From Asaia bogorensis (lineage in GTDB: Bacteria > Pseudomonadota > Alphaproteobacteria > Acetobacterales > Acetobacteraceae), in assembly GCA_945868845.1 (NCBI GenBank), contig CAMBMS010000019.1:1-54788 (forward strand): a stretch of 54,788 nt of DNA, read 5' to 3'. Positions 37,142 to 46,190 of the stretch are shown in pieces. The notes beneath the pieces are model-generated. The model did no database searches and was not told where the DNA came from. It saw only the letters and a list, made by a program, of their open reading frames with translations. The translations under genes and the position numbers were made by a program. How positions within the stretch are numbered: the first letter of the stretch is position 1; every line of letters starts with the position of its first letter.

Positions 37142-37483
37142 CTAAAACAGCTTCCCTCCATTCGCCACCCTGACGTCGGGTTTGATCAGCACCACGGCGC
37201 CGTCATCATCGGGCATGCCGAGGGTCAAAACCTCGCTGATGAAGGGACCGATCTGGCGGGGTGGAAAATTCACCACGGCACAGACCTGCCGGCCGATCAA
37301 CTGGCCCGGCTTGTAATGCACGGTCAGCTGTGCGGAGGATTTCCTAACGCCGATTTTTGACCCAAAATCGATGGTCAGCTTGATCGCCGGCTTGCGCGCC
37401 TCAGGGAAGAGTTGGGCATCGATGACGGTGCCGACGCGGATATCCACGCGCTCGAAATCGGCATAATCGATTTGTTCCGGCAT
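37142..37483 (-). CDS. csaA: tRNA-binding domain protein CsaA
   Basis: A 113-residue single OB-fold tRNA-binding protein, of the usual CsaA length, starting FERVDIRVGTVIDAQLFPEARKP after a short lead (MPEQIDYAD). The conserved VCAVVNFPPRQIGPFISEVLTLG and the ending VANGGKLF are present. CsaA has been described as an export-linked chaperone in Bacillus and binds RNA through a domain related to the methionyl-tRNA synthetase C-terminus. I choose ATG 37483, since the upstream extension to 37519 is not conserved. It is convergent with the Fur-type gene and divergent from the gamma-glutamyltransferase gene, 87 bases apart. Confidence 0.9.
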   Translation of the reverse strand: MPEQIDYADFERVDIRVGTVIDAQLFPEARKPAIKLTIDFGSKIGVRKSSAQLTVHYKPGQLIGRQVCAVVNFPPRQIGPFISEVLTLGMPDDDGAVVLIKPDVRVANGGKLF

Positions 37484-37570
37484 GTCGGTTCCCCTGACGA
37501 TATGCCCCCAGATTGCCAACCCGTGCGGCCCATGCGAAGCACGAAGCGAACATTAGAGTGGGAGCGCCCA

Positions 37571-39169
37571 ATGCGCGATTACCATCTGCCGGGCCGCAGC
37601 CCGGTCTATGCCACCGGCGGCATGGCGGCGACTTCGATGCCCGCGGCTACCCTGACGGCGCTGGATGTGCTGCGCGTCGGGGGCAACGCCATGGATGCCG
37701 CCGTGGCCGCTGTCGCCGTGCTGGGCGTGATCGAGCCGCAATCGACGGGTATCGGGGGGGATTGTTTTTGCCTGTATGCACCGGCCGGAGCGTCGAAGGT
37801 TATTGCGCTAAACGGGTCAGGCAAGGCACCGGCGGCGGCCAATATCGATTGGTACGAAAGCCAGGGAATTTCCGAACTGGAAAACACCTCCGGCCATGCG
37901 GTGACGGTGCCGGGGGCGGTGAATGCGTGGGAGACGTTGCTGGCCGCGCATGGCACGAAGGGACTGGACGAGCTGCTGCAACCCGCTATCCGCTTCGCCG
38001 CGGAAGGCTGGCCGGTGGCGCCGAAAGTCGCTTGGGACTGGGCAGCGCTGGAAGGTAAATTGCGCAAGACCGGGGCGCATGCGTTTTTGCCTGGTGGCAA
38101 GGCTCCTGCGGCGGGGGACCGGTTCGTGCAGGCCAATTTGGCGGAAACCCTAAGGGCCATCGCCCGGAATGGCGCGAAAGCGTTCTACGAAGGGCCGATC
38201 GCGGAAGATATGGTGGTCAAGTTGCGCCAGCATGGCGGGCTGCACGCGGCGGAGGATTTTGCGGCCGGGTTGAACAACGCCGAATTTGTCGATCCGATCT
38301 CCATTCATTGGCGTGGTTATGACGTCTATCAATGCCCGCCGAATGGATCAGGTATGTTCGCACTGATGATCCTGGGTATGCTCCGCGGGCTAGAGAGCGC
38401 ACCGGATGGGCCACTCGGCACAATCCGCTATCACCGTCATATCGAGGCGGCGCGGCTGGCCTATCGCGACCGCGATGCATTTCTGGCTGATCCGAGCCAG
38501 GCCGATGTGCCGGTGGCGCGGCTGACCGGCGAACAATATCTCTCTGGGCTGCGTCGGTTGATTTCCGATGAGCGGGCGATGAAGCACATGCCCGCGCCGG
38601 GCGAGACGATGCTGCCGGTGCATAAGGACACGGTGTATCTTTGCGTTGTCGACCGCGATGGCAATGCGTGCAGTTTTATTAATTCGCTCTTTCAGGGTTT
38701 TGGCAGTGGAATCCTAGAAGAGAAATCCGGCGTCATGCTACAAAATCGTGGCTTCGGTTTTCGTGTGCAGCGCGGCCACCCGAACTGCATCGCGCCGGGC
38801 AAGCGCCCGATGCATACGATCATTCCCGGCATGGTGATGAAAGATGGTCAGGCGGTAATGCCGTACGGCGTCATGGGCGGACATTTCCAGCCGATGGGGC
38901 AAACGCTGTTCCTGTCCAACATGCTAGAATACGGATTGGATATTCAGGAGGCGATCGATTTGCCAAGACTTTTTCCCTATCAGGGAAAACTGGAAATTGA
39001 ACGTGGCATTCCGGCCGATGTAGTGGATCGGTTGGCGCGCATGGGGCATATACCGACGATGGTAGATCGCCCGCATGGTGGTGGGCAGGCAATATGGATC
39101 GACCGGGAACGCGGGTGCCTGGTGGGTGGGTCGGAGCCGCGCAAGGATGGCATGGCGTTGGGGTATTGA
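37571..39169 (+). CDS. Gamma-glutamyltransferase family protein
   Basis: A 532-residue Ntn-hydrolase of the gamma-glutamyltranspeptidase family. The N-terminal half has AATSMPAATLTALDVLRVGGNAMDAAVA and GIGGDCFCLY. The autocleavage/nucleophile threonine is probably Thr354 in HKDTVYLCVVDRDGNACS, and FGSGI follows. The Cys-rich GGDCF and the KDTVYL pattern fit the oxamate amidohydrolase-like/GGT-like branch rather than classical Ggt. No signal peptide is evident, suggesting a cytoplasmic protein. ATG 37571 has GGGAG about 6 bases upstream; earlier in-frame sequence overlaps csaA antisense. It may hydrolyse gamma-glutamyl compounds or oxamate-like amides. Confidence 0.88.
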   Translation: MRDYHLPGRSPVYATGGMAATSMPAATLTALDVLRVGGNAMDAAVAAVAVLGVIEPQSTGIGGDCFCLYAPAGASKVIALNGSGKAPAAANIDWYESQGISELENTSGHAVTVPGAVNAWETLLAAHGTKGLDELLQPAIRFAAEGWPVAPKVAWDWAALEGKLRKTGAHAFLPGGKAPAAGDRFVQANLAETLRAIARNGAKAFYEGPIAEDMVVKLRQHGGLHAAEDFAAGLNNAEFVDPISIHWRGYDVYQCPPNGSGMFALMILGMLRGLESAPDGPLGTIRYHRHIEAARLAYRDRDAFLADPSQADVPVARLTGEQYLSGLRRLISDERAMKHMPAPGETMLPVHKDTVYLCVVDRDGNACSFINSLFQGFGSGILEEKSGVMLQNRGFGFRVQRGHPNCIAPGKRPMHTIIPGMVMKDGQAVMPYGVMGGHFQPMGQTLFLSNMLEYGLDIQEAIDLPRLFPYQGKLEIERGIPADVVDRLARMGHIPTMVDRPHGGGQAIWIDRERGCLVGGSEPRKDGMALGY

Positions 39170-39600
39170 GGTGCAATGGAACCGATTAGAAATACAAACC
39201 GGCATTGCGAGCCCTTGCCCGGAACTGGAACTACTGTAACTGATCCCAGCACCGCCATACGCGGACGGAAAATTGATTTGCTGCACTAAGTCGATAGACG
39301 GGTGCGAATGCTCCACAAGGAAGGAGTCATGGATTGCACGCCATTCCGAACGCTTCCACACCCCTCGCCGGTCGAGGACAAAAAGGCACTGGACGTTCGA
39401 GTGGACGAGTTGGTGGCGGCGGCAGCCGTCTATACTCGCCCTCTCCGTCCCCGCCGCCAGCGAAAATTTACCACCTTCCAAGCTGGATGAGGACAGTCCG
39501 CGCTACGCCCGAACCGCTTTCATCCAGCGCGGAAGGTGGTAATTACACAGGGAACATTCCTGCTTTGCATTGACACCTATTTTTTGAGAGTTTTTGGACC
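39170..39600. other. Intergenic region before the amidase gene
   Basis: About 430 bases with no gene that I can support; short frames here lack recognisable motifs. The main structure is the inverted repeat at 39468-39542. Just upstream of the amidase start are an AT-rich stretch and a T-run (39581-39596), and the promoter of that gene probably lies between 39540 and 39600. Confidence 0.5.
39468..39542. repeat. 23-bp inverted repeat with two mismatches
   Basis: 39468-39490 and 39520-39542 are inverted copies with two central mismatches around a 29-base loop. It may be a stem-loop terminator for the gamma-glutamyltransferase transcript, or the footprint of a small mobile element. Confidence 0.6.
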
Positions 39601-41094
39601 ATGACCCAGCCATGCGACCTCGACGCCACCGAAGCCCGCCAGCTCATCGGCCTGAAAAAACTTTCATCTGGCGAGTTGCTGGACAGCTGTATCGCGCGCA
39701 TCGAGGCGGTGGATCACGCCGTCAACGCCATGGTCGCGCACGATTTCGACCGTGCCCGTGCGAGCGCCAGACTAGCTGATGAAGCCGTTGCGCGGGGAGA
39801 AAAACTTGGCCCGCTGCATGGCCTGCCCTTTGGCGTGAAAGACCTGGAAGATGTTGCCGGATTGCGCACCACCTATGGCAGTCCGATTTTTCGCGATCAT
39901 GTGCCGGCGACGGACCAGGGCAATGTCGCGCGGGTGAAAGCGGCAGGCGGGATCGTTGTTGGTAAGACCAACACGCCGGAATTTGGCGCCGGGGCGAATA
40001 CCCGCAATGCGGTTTATGGCGCGACGGGTAATCCGTTCGATCCTTCGAAATCGGCAGCGGGATCGTCGGGTGGCTCGGCGGTGGCACTGGCAACGGGGAT
40101 GGCACCGATTTGCACGGGGTCGGACTTGGGCGGCAGCTTGCGTAATCCAGCGGCTTTCAATGGCATTGTCGGGTTTCGTCCGACACCGGGGCTGGTGCCG
40201 AACGAAAAGCGCGGTCATGGCTGGAATCCACTCTCTGTCCTTGGCCCAATGGCGCGTACCGTGCCGGATCTTTGCATGCTGCTCTCCGCCATGACCGCCG
40301 ACGACAACCGCGACGCCCTGGCCACGACCATTCACGGCAGGCAGGTGCGTCGTGCCGAGGATTTTTACCCGCCCACCGCGCTCGATCTCGCTTCGATTCG
40401 TGTCGCGCTAACGCCGGATTTTGGTTTCGCGCCGACAGAAAAAATCATCGCTAACGACTTCAGCGATAAGACCAGCCTGTTTCGCCACATCTTCGCCCGC
40501 GCGGACGATGCGTCACCTGATTGTGCTGGAACAGATGAATCATTTGAGATTTTGCGCGCTGTCGGATTTCTCGCCAGCCATTTGGAAAAAGTAAAAACCC
40601 GGCCGCAGGATGTGGGGCCGAATGTGCGGGCCAATGTGGAACAGGGATTAGGGTATTCGGCGCAGGACGTGGCTCGGGCGTTAACCCTGCAAACGCAGAT
40701 CTATCAGCGCTGGCAGAATTTTTTCCAGAAGTATGATATGATCATTACACCATCGATCACCATCTCACCGCGCGCCTGGACGGAGCTGTTTCCCGCCGAA
40801 ATCGATGGCAAGGCGACGCGCACTTATTTTCATTGGCTGGCACTGGCCTATGCTGTGACATTGCCGGGGCACCCGGCGCTTTCTCTGCCGGTGGGGCTGG
40901 ATGGCAATGGCATGCCGTTTGGCCTGCAAATCGTCGGCCCGCGCGGCGGCGACGCGCTAGTGCTGCGCGTGGCGGCGGAGCTGGAAAAGCTGCTGGCGAA
41001 AGATGCGCGCACCGCCCGCCCGGTGCCGGACATCGCCCGCCTGAAGGCCGCGCCGCCGATCTCCGCCAGCGCGAATTTTCTCGGCTTCAGTTGA
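39601..41094 (+). CDS. Amidase (amidase signature family)
   Basis: A 497-residue amidase signature enzyme. The catalytic triad is Lys80 (GVKDLEDVAG), Ser155 in the A-A-G-S-S-G-G-S loop and the nucleophile Ser179 in GSDLGGSLRNPA. Compared with the usual GGSSGGS, the loop here has Ala-Gly before the serines. It is unrelated in detail to the 1975-3372 amidase beyond the family core. The ATG start at 39601 lacks a strong ribosome binding site. It is followed 97 bases later by the ThDP enzyme gene on the same strand. It probably acts on a small carbon-amide compound, with a substrate I cannot assign. Confidence 0.9.
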   Translation: MTQPCDLDATEARQLIGLKKLSSGELLDSCIARIEAVDHAVNAMVAHDFDRARASARLADEAVARGEKLGPLHGLPFGVKDLEDVAGLRTTYGSPIFRDHVPATDQGNVARVKAAGGIVVGKTNTPEFGAGANTRNAVYGATGNPFDPSKSAAGSSGGSAVALATGMAPICTGSDLGGSLRNPAAFNGIVGFRPTPGLVPNEKRGHGWNPLSVLGPMARTVPDLCMLLSAMTADDNRDALATTIHGRQVRRAEDFYPPTALDLASIRVALTPDFGFAPTEKIIANDFSDKTSLFRHIFARADDASPDCAGTDESFEILRAVGFLASHLEKVKTRPQDVGPNVRANVEQGLGYSAQDVARALTLQTQIYQRWQNFFQKYDMIITPSITISPRAWTELFPAEIDGKATRTYFHWLALAYAVTLPGHPALSLPVGLDGNGMPFGLQIVGPRGGDALVLRVAAELEKLLAKDARTARPVPDIARLKAAPPISASANFLGFS

Positions 41095-41191
41095 AAGTCC
41101 GTCTGAGAAATCCGGCGTCGGCCCGCCGGGCGTTTCCAATTCACCCCTCCCACGCCTAATCTCGCGCGATCAGGAATCGCCGGAGAGCAGA

Positions 41192-42985
41192 ATGGACCGC
41201 GCCCCCAGCCGCAAACCCCGTACCACGTCCCGCCACGTGGGAGCCAGGATGGGTGGGCGCATCCTCGCCGACGCACTGGTAGCACAGGGCATCGACCATG
41301 TGTTCGAAGTGCCAGGCGAAAGCTATCTCGACGTGCTCGATGGCCTCTACGATGTCAGCCAGAAGCTGAAGCTCGTAACCTGCCGGTTCGAGGCCGGAGC
41401 GGTTCATATGGCGGAGGCGTATGGCAAGCTGACCGGCAAGCCGGCGGCAGCGTTTGTCACGCGTGGGCCGGGTGCCTGCCATGGTTCCATCGGCGTGCAT
41501 GTGGCGCAACAGGATTCGACGCCGGTGTTGCTGTTCGTCGGGCAAATCCCGTTGGGAGAAACCGACCGCGAAAGTTTTCAGGAAGTCGATTACCGGCGCA
41601 TGTTCAGCCCGCTCGCCAAATGGGTAACGCAAATCGACCAGGTGGAGCGCATTCCGGAAATCGTGGCGCATGCGGTGGATATCGCCACCACTGGCCGGCC
41701 CGGCCCGGTGGTGATCGCACTGTCAGAGGAGATGCAGCGGATGAGCGCAGATGTGCCCGATATCGGGCGCTTTTATGCCTCAGTCGCGCATCCCGATCCG
41801 GCGGCGATGGCGGAGATGCACGGGATGCTGGCGCGCGCGAAGAAGCCGCTGGTGATCCTCGGCGGATCGCGATGGACCGAACAGGGACGGGCCGCCATCC
41901 GCAAATTCCTGGTGGGCAATAATCTGCCCGTGGCGGTCGGGTTTCGGCGCCAGGGGCTCTATGACGGCACGCTGGCGAATTCGGCAGGAGATCTGGGGGT
42001 CGGGTCAGATCCTTCCCTGGTGGCGAAAGTCAAGGACGCTGATCTAATCCTAGCCATCGGTGCACGACTGAGCGAAGCGGTGACACAGGGCTATAGCTTG
42101 CTGGGTATGGCCGGCGGTACACCGCTGATCCATGTGTATCCGGAAGGCGGGGAAATCGGGCGAGTATTCCGCCCGGCCTTGGGGATAGTCTCCGACCTCA
42201 ATGCCTTCGCGCTGGCGGCGGCGCGGCTGGAACCGCTGGCGGTGGGCTGGGCCGGGTGGACGGCGGATCTGCGTTCGCTGCGCGAGGCGAATCGGGCGGT
42301 GCCGAATTATGAGGGCGCACTCAATCTCGGGAGGGTGATGCGCGATCTGGAAAAATTAATGACACCGGATGCGATCGTAACGACGGATGCGGGAAATTTT
42401 GCCGGCTGGGCCTCACGGTTTCTGAATTTTTCTGAGGAGCAGCGTTATATCGGGCCGCTGAATGGCGCCATGGGCTATTCGGTTCCCGCCGCGATCGGCG
42501 CCAAAATTATTTTCCCCGATCGCATGGTCATTTCATGCGTCGGCGATGGTGGCTTTATGATGACAGGGCAGGAACTGGCGACCGCCTTTCATCATGGCGT
42601 GGCGCCAATCGTCCTGGTGTTCAATAACCAGATGTACGGCACGATCCGCATGTATCAGGAACGTGATTACCCGTACCGCGTGTCCGGCACCACACTCACC
42701 AATCCAGATTTCGCCAAATATATCGAGGCGTTTGGTGGGCATGGCGAAGTGGTCTCGCGCACCGAGGAGTTTACCCCGGCCTTCCAGCGCGCGGTGGCAA
42801 GTGGCAGACCGGCGGTGATCGAATTGCGGATGAACCCGGACCAGATCACCACGCGCACCACGATCAGCGCGATGCGCGCCGGTAAAACCGCACCAAAACC
42901 AGCCGCCAAACCGAAGCGCACACTAGCGGCAGCGCGTTCAAAATTTGTACGGGCAGGAACAAAGAAGCCCACCAAGAAGCGGTAA
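41192..42985 (+). CDS. Thiamine pyrophosphate-dependent enzyme (acetolactate synthase large-subunit-like)
   Basis: A 597-residue ThDP enzyme of the acetolactate synthase/benzoylformate decarboxylase type. The cofactor-activating glutamate is in VFEVPGESYLDVLDGL, the central domain has PLVILGGSRW, and the ThDP/Mg motif GDGGFMMTGQELAT ends in FNNQ. A basic Lys/Pro/Ala-rich tail of about 35 residues (APKPAAKPKR...) at the C-terminus is unusual for this family. There is no small regulatory subunit gene (ilvN) next to it, so biosynthetic ALS is unlikely; a catabolic 2-oxoacid decarboxylase or carboligase is more probable. ATG 41192 has GGAGAG upstream. It ends one base from the convergent MFS gene. 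Confidence 0.85.
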   Translation: MDRAPSRKPRTTSRHVGARMGGRILADALVAQGIDHVFEVPGESYLDVLDGLYDVSQKLKLVTCRFEAGAVHMAEAYGKLTGKPAAAFVTRGPGACHGSIGVHVAQQDSTPVLLFVGQIPLGETDRESFQEVDYRRMFSPLAKWVTQIDQVERIPEIVAHAVDIATTGRPGPVVIALSEEMQRMSADVPDIGRFYASVAHPDPAAMAEMHGMLARAKKPLVILGGSRWTEQGRAAIRKFLVGNNLPVAVGFRRQGLYDGTLANSAGDLGVGSDPSLVAKVKDADLILAIGARLSEAVTQGYSLLGMAGGTPLIHVYPEGGEIGRVFRPALGIVSDLNAFALAAARLEPLAVGWAGWTADLRSLREANRAVPNYEGALNLGRVMRDLEKLMTPDAIVTTDAGNFAGWASRFLNFSEEQRYIGPLNGAMGYSVPAAIGAKIIFPDRMVISCVGDGGFMMTGQELATAFHHGVAPIVLVFNNQMYGTIRMYQERDYPYRVSGTTLTNPDFAKYIEAFGGHGEVVSRTEEFTPAFQRAVASGRPAVIELRMNPDQITTRTTISAMRAGKTAPKPAAKPKRTLAAARSKFVRAGTKKPTKKR

Positions 42986-44179
42986 TCAACCCGGTGACTG
43001 CGGGCGACGCAGCAGAATGCCCACCAGAAAGGCTGGCGCGGCACAGACGATAAAACCTAAACCGTAGCTACCGGTCAGGCCAAGCAGGAGCGAATAAAGG
43101 ACCGGTTCGCTTAAGGCGCCGAACTGACCAAAGGACAGCACACCACCGGTGACGGCGCCACGTTTGCCCTCGGGTGCCGCGCGCGCCGCTTCGGCCAGTA
43201 GTACACCATGCCAGGACAATGCCGTCAGGCTGATAGCGGCGCTGACAATGCCGATCAGCAACACCGGCCAGCCGGCAGTAAAGAACCCCATCGCCACACC
43301 GCTGGTGGCCATGCCAAAGGCGAGCCCGGCCATCACCATGCGCGGGTTGCTCCACCCGCTACCAATCCAGCCCCACAGAATGCGGCCGGGGATGGCGATG
43401 GACATGGCGGCGGAAAACACCAAGCCGGCGGCGGCAAGGCCGTAACCAAGATGCACCAGGTACGTCACGAAATAAGCGGTGACCACCTGTTGCATGCCGT
43501 TGAAGGCCAAGCACGCGATGGAGAGAGCACGCAGTTCCGGAATGCGTAGCACCGAAGTGAAGGTGGTCTGAAAATCAGACAGGCGGAACGCATGTGAAGG
43601 CACGCGATCGTCGTCAAAGCCTTTGCGCAGCGGCTCCAGCAATGCCGCGAGGGCAATACAGGCGACGGCGACCAGAATGAAGGCGAAACGCCAGCCTGTG
43701 ATGTTACTCATCCAGGGGGCGAGGATACCGCCTATCAGCAAACCCACGGGCACCGCCGTCTGCTTGATGGAAAAAACCAGCGGTGCATGTTGGGGCGGTG
43801 AAACGCGGCCGAGCAGATGCGAACTGGCCGGCGTGGAAACGGCCGCGCCGCCACCACCGATAATGGCCGAAAGAGCGAATATCCACGGCGACGTAAACGT
43901 GGACAACGCCATCCCCACCGCAAGCATTGCCAGGGCCACCTGGCTCATGCGCAGCGATCCGTAGCGGACGATGAAACTACCGCAGCCAAGCCGGCCTATC
44001 AGCGCAGCGGTGGCGCTGATGGTAAAGTAAACGCCGATCCAGACATGTGACAGATTAAGATCAACGACAATTACCGGTGCCAGAACCGCTGGCAAAGCAC
44101 GGCCAACCGAGACGCAGGTCTGCTGCGAAAACGTCGCCAGCAAGGCCAGCGAAACCTGCCGCAAGTCGTGCGTTAGCAT
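42986..44179 (-). CDS. MFS transporter
   Basis: A 397-residue major facilitator transporter with about twelve hydrophobic segments. The loop between TM2 and TM3 (IGRLGCGSFIVRYGSLRMS), VFSIKQTAVPVGLLIGG in the fifth/sixth segment region and GRILWGWIGSGWSNPR in the second half resemble CynX/YbfB-like and oxalate/formate-type carriers. It likely imports the substrate of the enzymes encoded around it. Its start lies just downstream of the SDR stop codon (5 bases), so SDR and transporter are co-transcribed. Confidence 0.85.
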   Translation of the reverse strand: MLTHDLRQVSLALLATFSQQTCVSVGRALPAVLAPVIVVDLNLSHVWIGVYFTISATAALIGRLGCGSFIVRYGSLRMSQVALAMLAVGMALSTFTSPWIFALSAIIGGGGAAVSTPASSHLLGRVSPPQHAPLVFSIKQTAVPVGLLIGGILAPWMSNITGWRFAFILVAVACIALAALLEPLRKGFDDDRVPSHAFRLSDFQTTFTSVLRIPELRALSIACLAFNGMQQVVTAYFVTYLVHLGYGLAAAGLVFSAAMSIAIPGRILWGWIGSGWSNPRMVMAGLAFGMATSGVAMGFFTAGWPVLLIGIVSAAISLTALSWHGVLLAEAARAAPEGKRGAVTGGVLSFGQFGALSEPVLYSLLLGLTGSYGLGFIVCAAPAFLVGILLRRPQSPG

Positions 44180-44184
44180 AGCGT

Positions 44185-44964
44185 TTACTCAGGGATTAGG
44201 CCGCCATCGACGTTGTAAGTCTGGCCCGTGATATTGCGCGCGCCGGGACTAGCGAGAAAGACAGCCATGGCAGCGATGTCTTCCGGATCATTAGCACGGC
44301 GAATGGGAATTTCCTGCACACGCTGGATGTCGAATGCTTCTTTGGTCATACCAGATTCGCGGGCACGAATTTCCAGGTTGGCTTCCGATAGCGCGGTGCG
44401 GGTGACACCGGGGCAGATAGCGTTGACATTGATGTTGTGCGGGCCGAGCTGTTGCGCGGCAGTGCGCGTGAGTCCTATCACCGCGCCTTTGGACGCCGCA
44501 TAGGCAGCATTCGAGGTACCGGCGTAGCCTTTCCCGGCGATGGAGGCAATGTTGATAATGCGCCCGCTGCGCTGCGGGATCATTTCCTTTGCCACCCGTT
44601 GCAGGCAGAAGAAAACACCTTTGGCATTCACACGATGAATGCGGTCCCAATCCGCTTCCGTTAAATCCATGATGTAGGCGCGGCGCGTCACGCCGGCATT
44701 AGCGAGCAAAATATCGACCTTGCCGAATTCCTCCAGTGTGCGGCGAACCATGCGGTCGATATCTTCCAAATTGCTGACATCGGCGGCAACGGCCACAGCG
44801 CGGCGCTGCATGCCCTGGATGGCGTTCGCGGTGTCCTCGGCGGTTTTCGGGTTGATGTCAGCACAGACGACATGCGCCCCGGCCTGCGCGAAGGCGATGG
44901 CGGAGGCGCGGCCGATGCCGGTGCCGGCGCCGGTAACGATGGCAACCTGGTCCTTGAGGGTCAT
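44185..44964 (-). CDS. SDR family oxidoreductase
   Basis: A 259-residue short-chain dehydrogenase: TGAGTGIG at 11-18, an acidic residue after beta2 (CADINPK) pointing to NAD, the NAG motif as ANAG near 88-91, Ser141, Tyr155 and Lys159, and the C-terminal TGQTYNVDGGL. ATG 44964 is preceded by AAGGAG at ideal spacing. It is in a minus-strand operon of amidohydrolase-SDR-MFS. With an amidohydrolase (lactonase-like) upstream, a sugar or polyol dehydrogenase role is plausible: dehydrogenase, then lactonase. Confidence 0.9.
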   Translation of the reverse strand: MTLKDQVAIVTGAGTGIGRASAIAFAQAGAHVVCADINPKTAEDTANAIQGMQRRAVAVAADVSNLEDIDRMVRRTLEEFGKVDILLANAGVTRRAYIMDLTEADWDRIHRVNAKGVFFCLQRVAKEMIPQRSGRIINIASIAGKGYAGTSNAAYAASKGAVIGLTRTAAQQLGPHNINVNAICPGVTRTALSEANLEIRARESGMTKEAFDIQRVQEIPIRRANDPEDIAAMAVFLASPGARNITGQTYNVDGGLIPE

Positions 44965-44990
44965 TTTTTGCTCCTTGTGAGGGCGGAAAA

Positions 44991-46010
44991 TCAAATCTCA
45001 GTCAGGATGGGCATGCGATAGGCCCGCGCGGCGGTATTGGCAAAGAGATCGGCTTTTTCGGACGCCGAGGCGCCGGCGGTAAGGCGTTTAAACGCATTCC
45101 AGACCACCTGATAACTGCACCAGCTTCGTTGCACTGGGAAATTACTCTCGAACATGCCGCGCTTGGGGCCAAAGGCGGCGATACAGGTCTCGATCCATGG
45201 GCGCCAGGCGGTGGCGACCTCTTCCGAACTAGGCGGGATGTCGCGATTAGCGGTACTGCCGGCAAGCCGGATCGGTAGGGCGCCGAGTTTCACCACCACA
45301 TTGGGGCGACGCGCGACGTTTTCGATGCCCGCTTTCCAATGGGCAAAAACCTCGTCATGCCGGCCGCGATAGGGGCCGCCCAGGATGGGACTGCCGAGAT
45401 GATTGAGCACGATGGTCAACATGGGAAAGGCATCGGAAATATCGGCGATATCGGCCAGTTGCGGATGATAGAGCCAGGCATCGAAGGTAAGGCCCTTGCG
45501 CTCCAACACCGCCAGCGCGGCACACACGCGCGGATCGGCGAGGCGATGCGGTTCGGGCACGATGGAGCGGATTTTTTCGCTCGCATCCCATCCGGTGGAG
45601 TAGCGGATGGCGCGGAAGCGCCCGCCGGCAGCGGCCATATGCGCGTCCAGTACGGGCTCGACAGCCGCGCCCAGGGTCATGTCTAGCCCGCCGACAATAG
45701 CGTTGCAAACACGGGCCGGGCCGAAACCGCCGCTATCGCTCATAGCCGCGATGCCGGCGACGAATTCGGTCTCACCCACGGGACGAAAAGATTCCGGACC
45801 ATGGGCGCGGTACATGGAATGGCATTCCTCGAACACCGTGGCGACGATGTTGTGGCCGGAAGCGAGATCGGCCAGCAGTTCGGGGAACAAATAGGGCGTG
45901 CCGTCGCGAATCCAAAGATGATGGTGCGGATCGATAATTGGCAGGTCCGGCTCGAGAATTTCCTCCGTGTGCCGGGCGAGCCAAAGATCGAGATTGGTGG
46001 TTGTGCTCAC
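44991..46010 (-). CDS. Amidohydrolase family protein (Amidohydro_2, fuconolactonase-like)
   Basis: A 339-residue TIM-barrel metal hydrolase starting at GTG 46010 (GGAGGG about 7 bases upstream). The metal motif is IIDPHHHLW (Asp27-Pro-His29-His30-His31), and later parts VFEECHSMYR, GWDASEKIR, ILNHLG-like VLNHLGSP and MFESNFPVQR match COG3618 (L-fuconolactone hydrolase and 2-pyrone-4,6-dicarboxylate hydrolase relatives). It probably opens a lactone ring. It is the first gene of the amidohydrolase-SDR-MFS operon; the SDR starts 26 bases after its stop. Confidence 0.88.
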   Translation of the reverse strand: MSTTTNLDLWLARHTEEILEPDLPIIDPHHHLWIRDGTPYLFPELLADLASGHNIVATVFEECHSMYRAHGPESFRPVGETEFVAGIAAMSDSGGFGPARVCNAIVGGLDMTLGAAVEPVLDAHMAAAGGRFRAIRYSTGWDASEKIRSIVPEPHRLADPRVCAALAVLERKGLTFDAWLYHPQLADIADISDAFPMLTIVLNHLGSPILGGPYRGRHDEVFAHWKAGIENVARRPNVVVKLGALPIRLAGSTANRDIPPSSEEVATAWRPWIETCIAAFGPKRGMFESNFPVQRSWCSYQVVWNAFKRLTAGASASEKADLFANTAARAYRMPILTEI

Positions 46011-46190
46011 GCGTCTGCCCTCCTGGCACGTGAGGCAGAATAGAACGGTCGGGGGCAAACGCCAGATAGCGGGCGTATGCGTCAGCTTATCGGGCTGATG
46101 GCGGGGCGGTCCATATTGATGCCCTCTCGCGCCACCGACCTGCCTCTGGCTGCGCCGGCACCCCCCTCATATTTTTCCAGGCCGCGCCGC

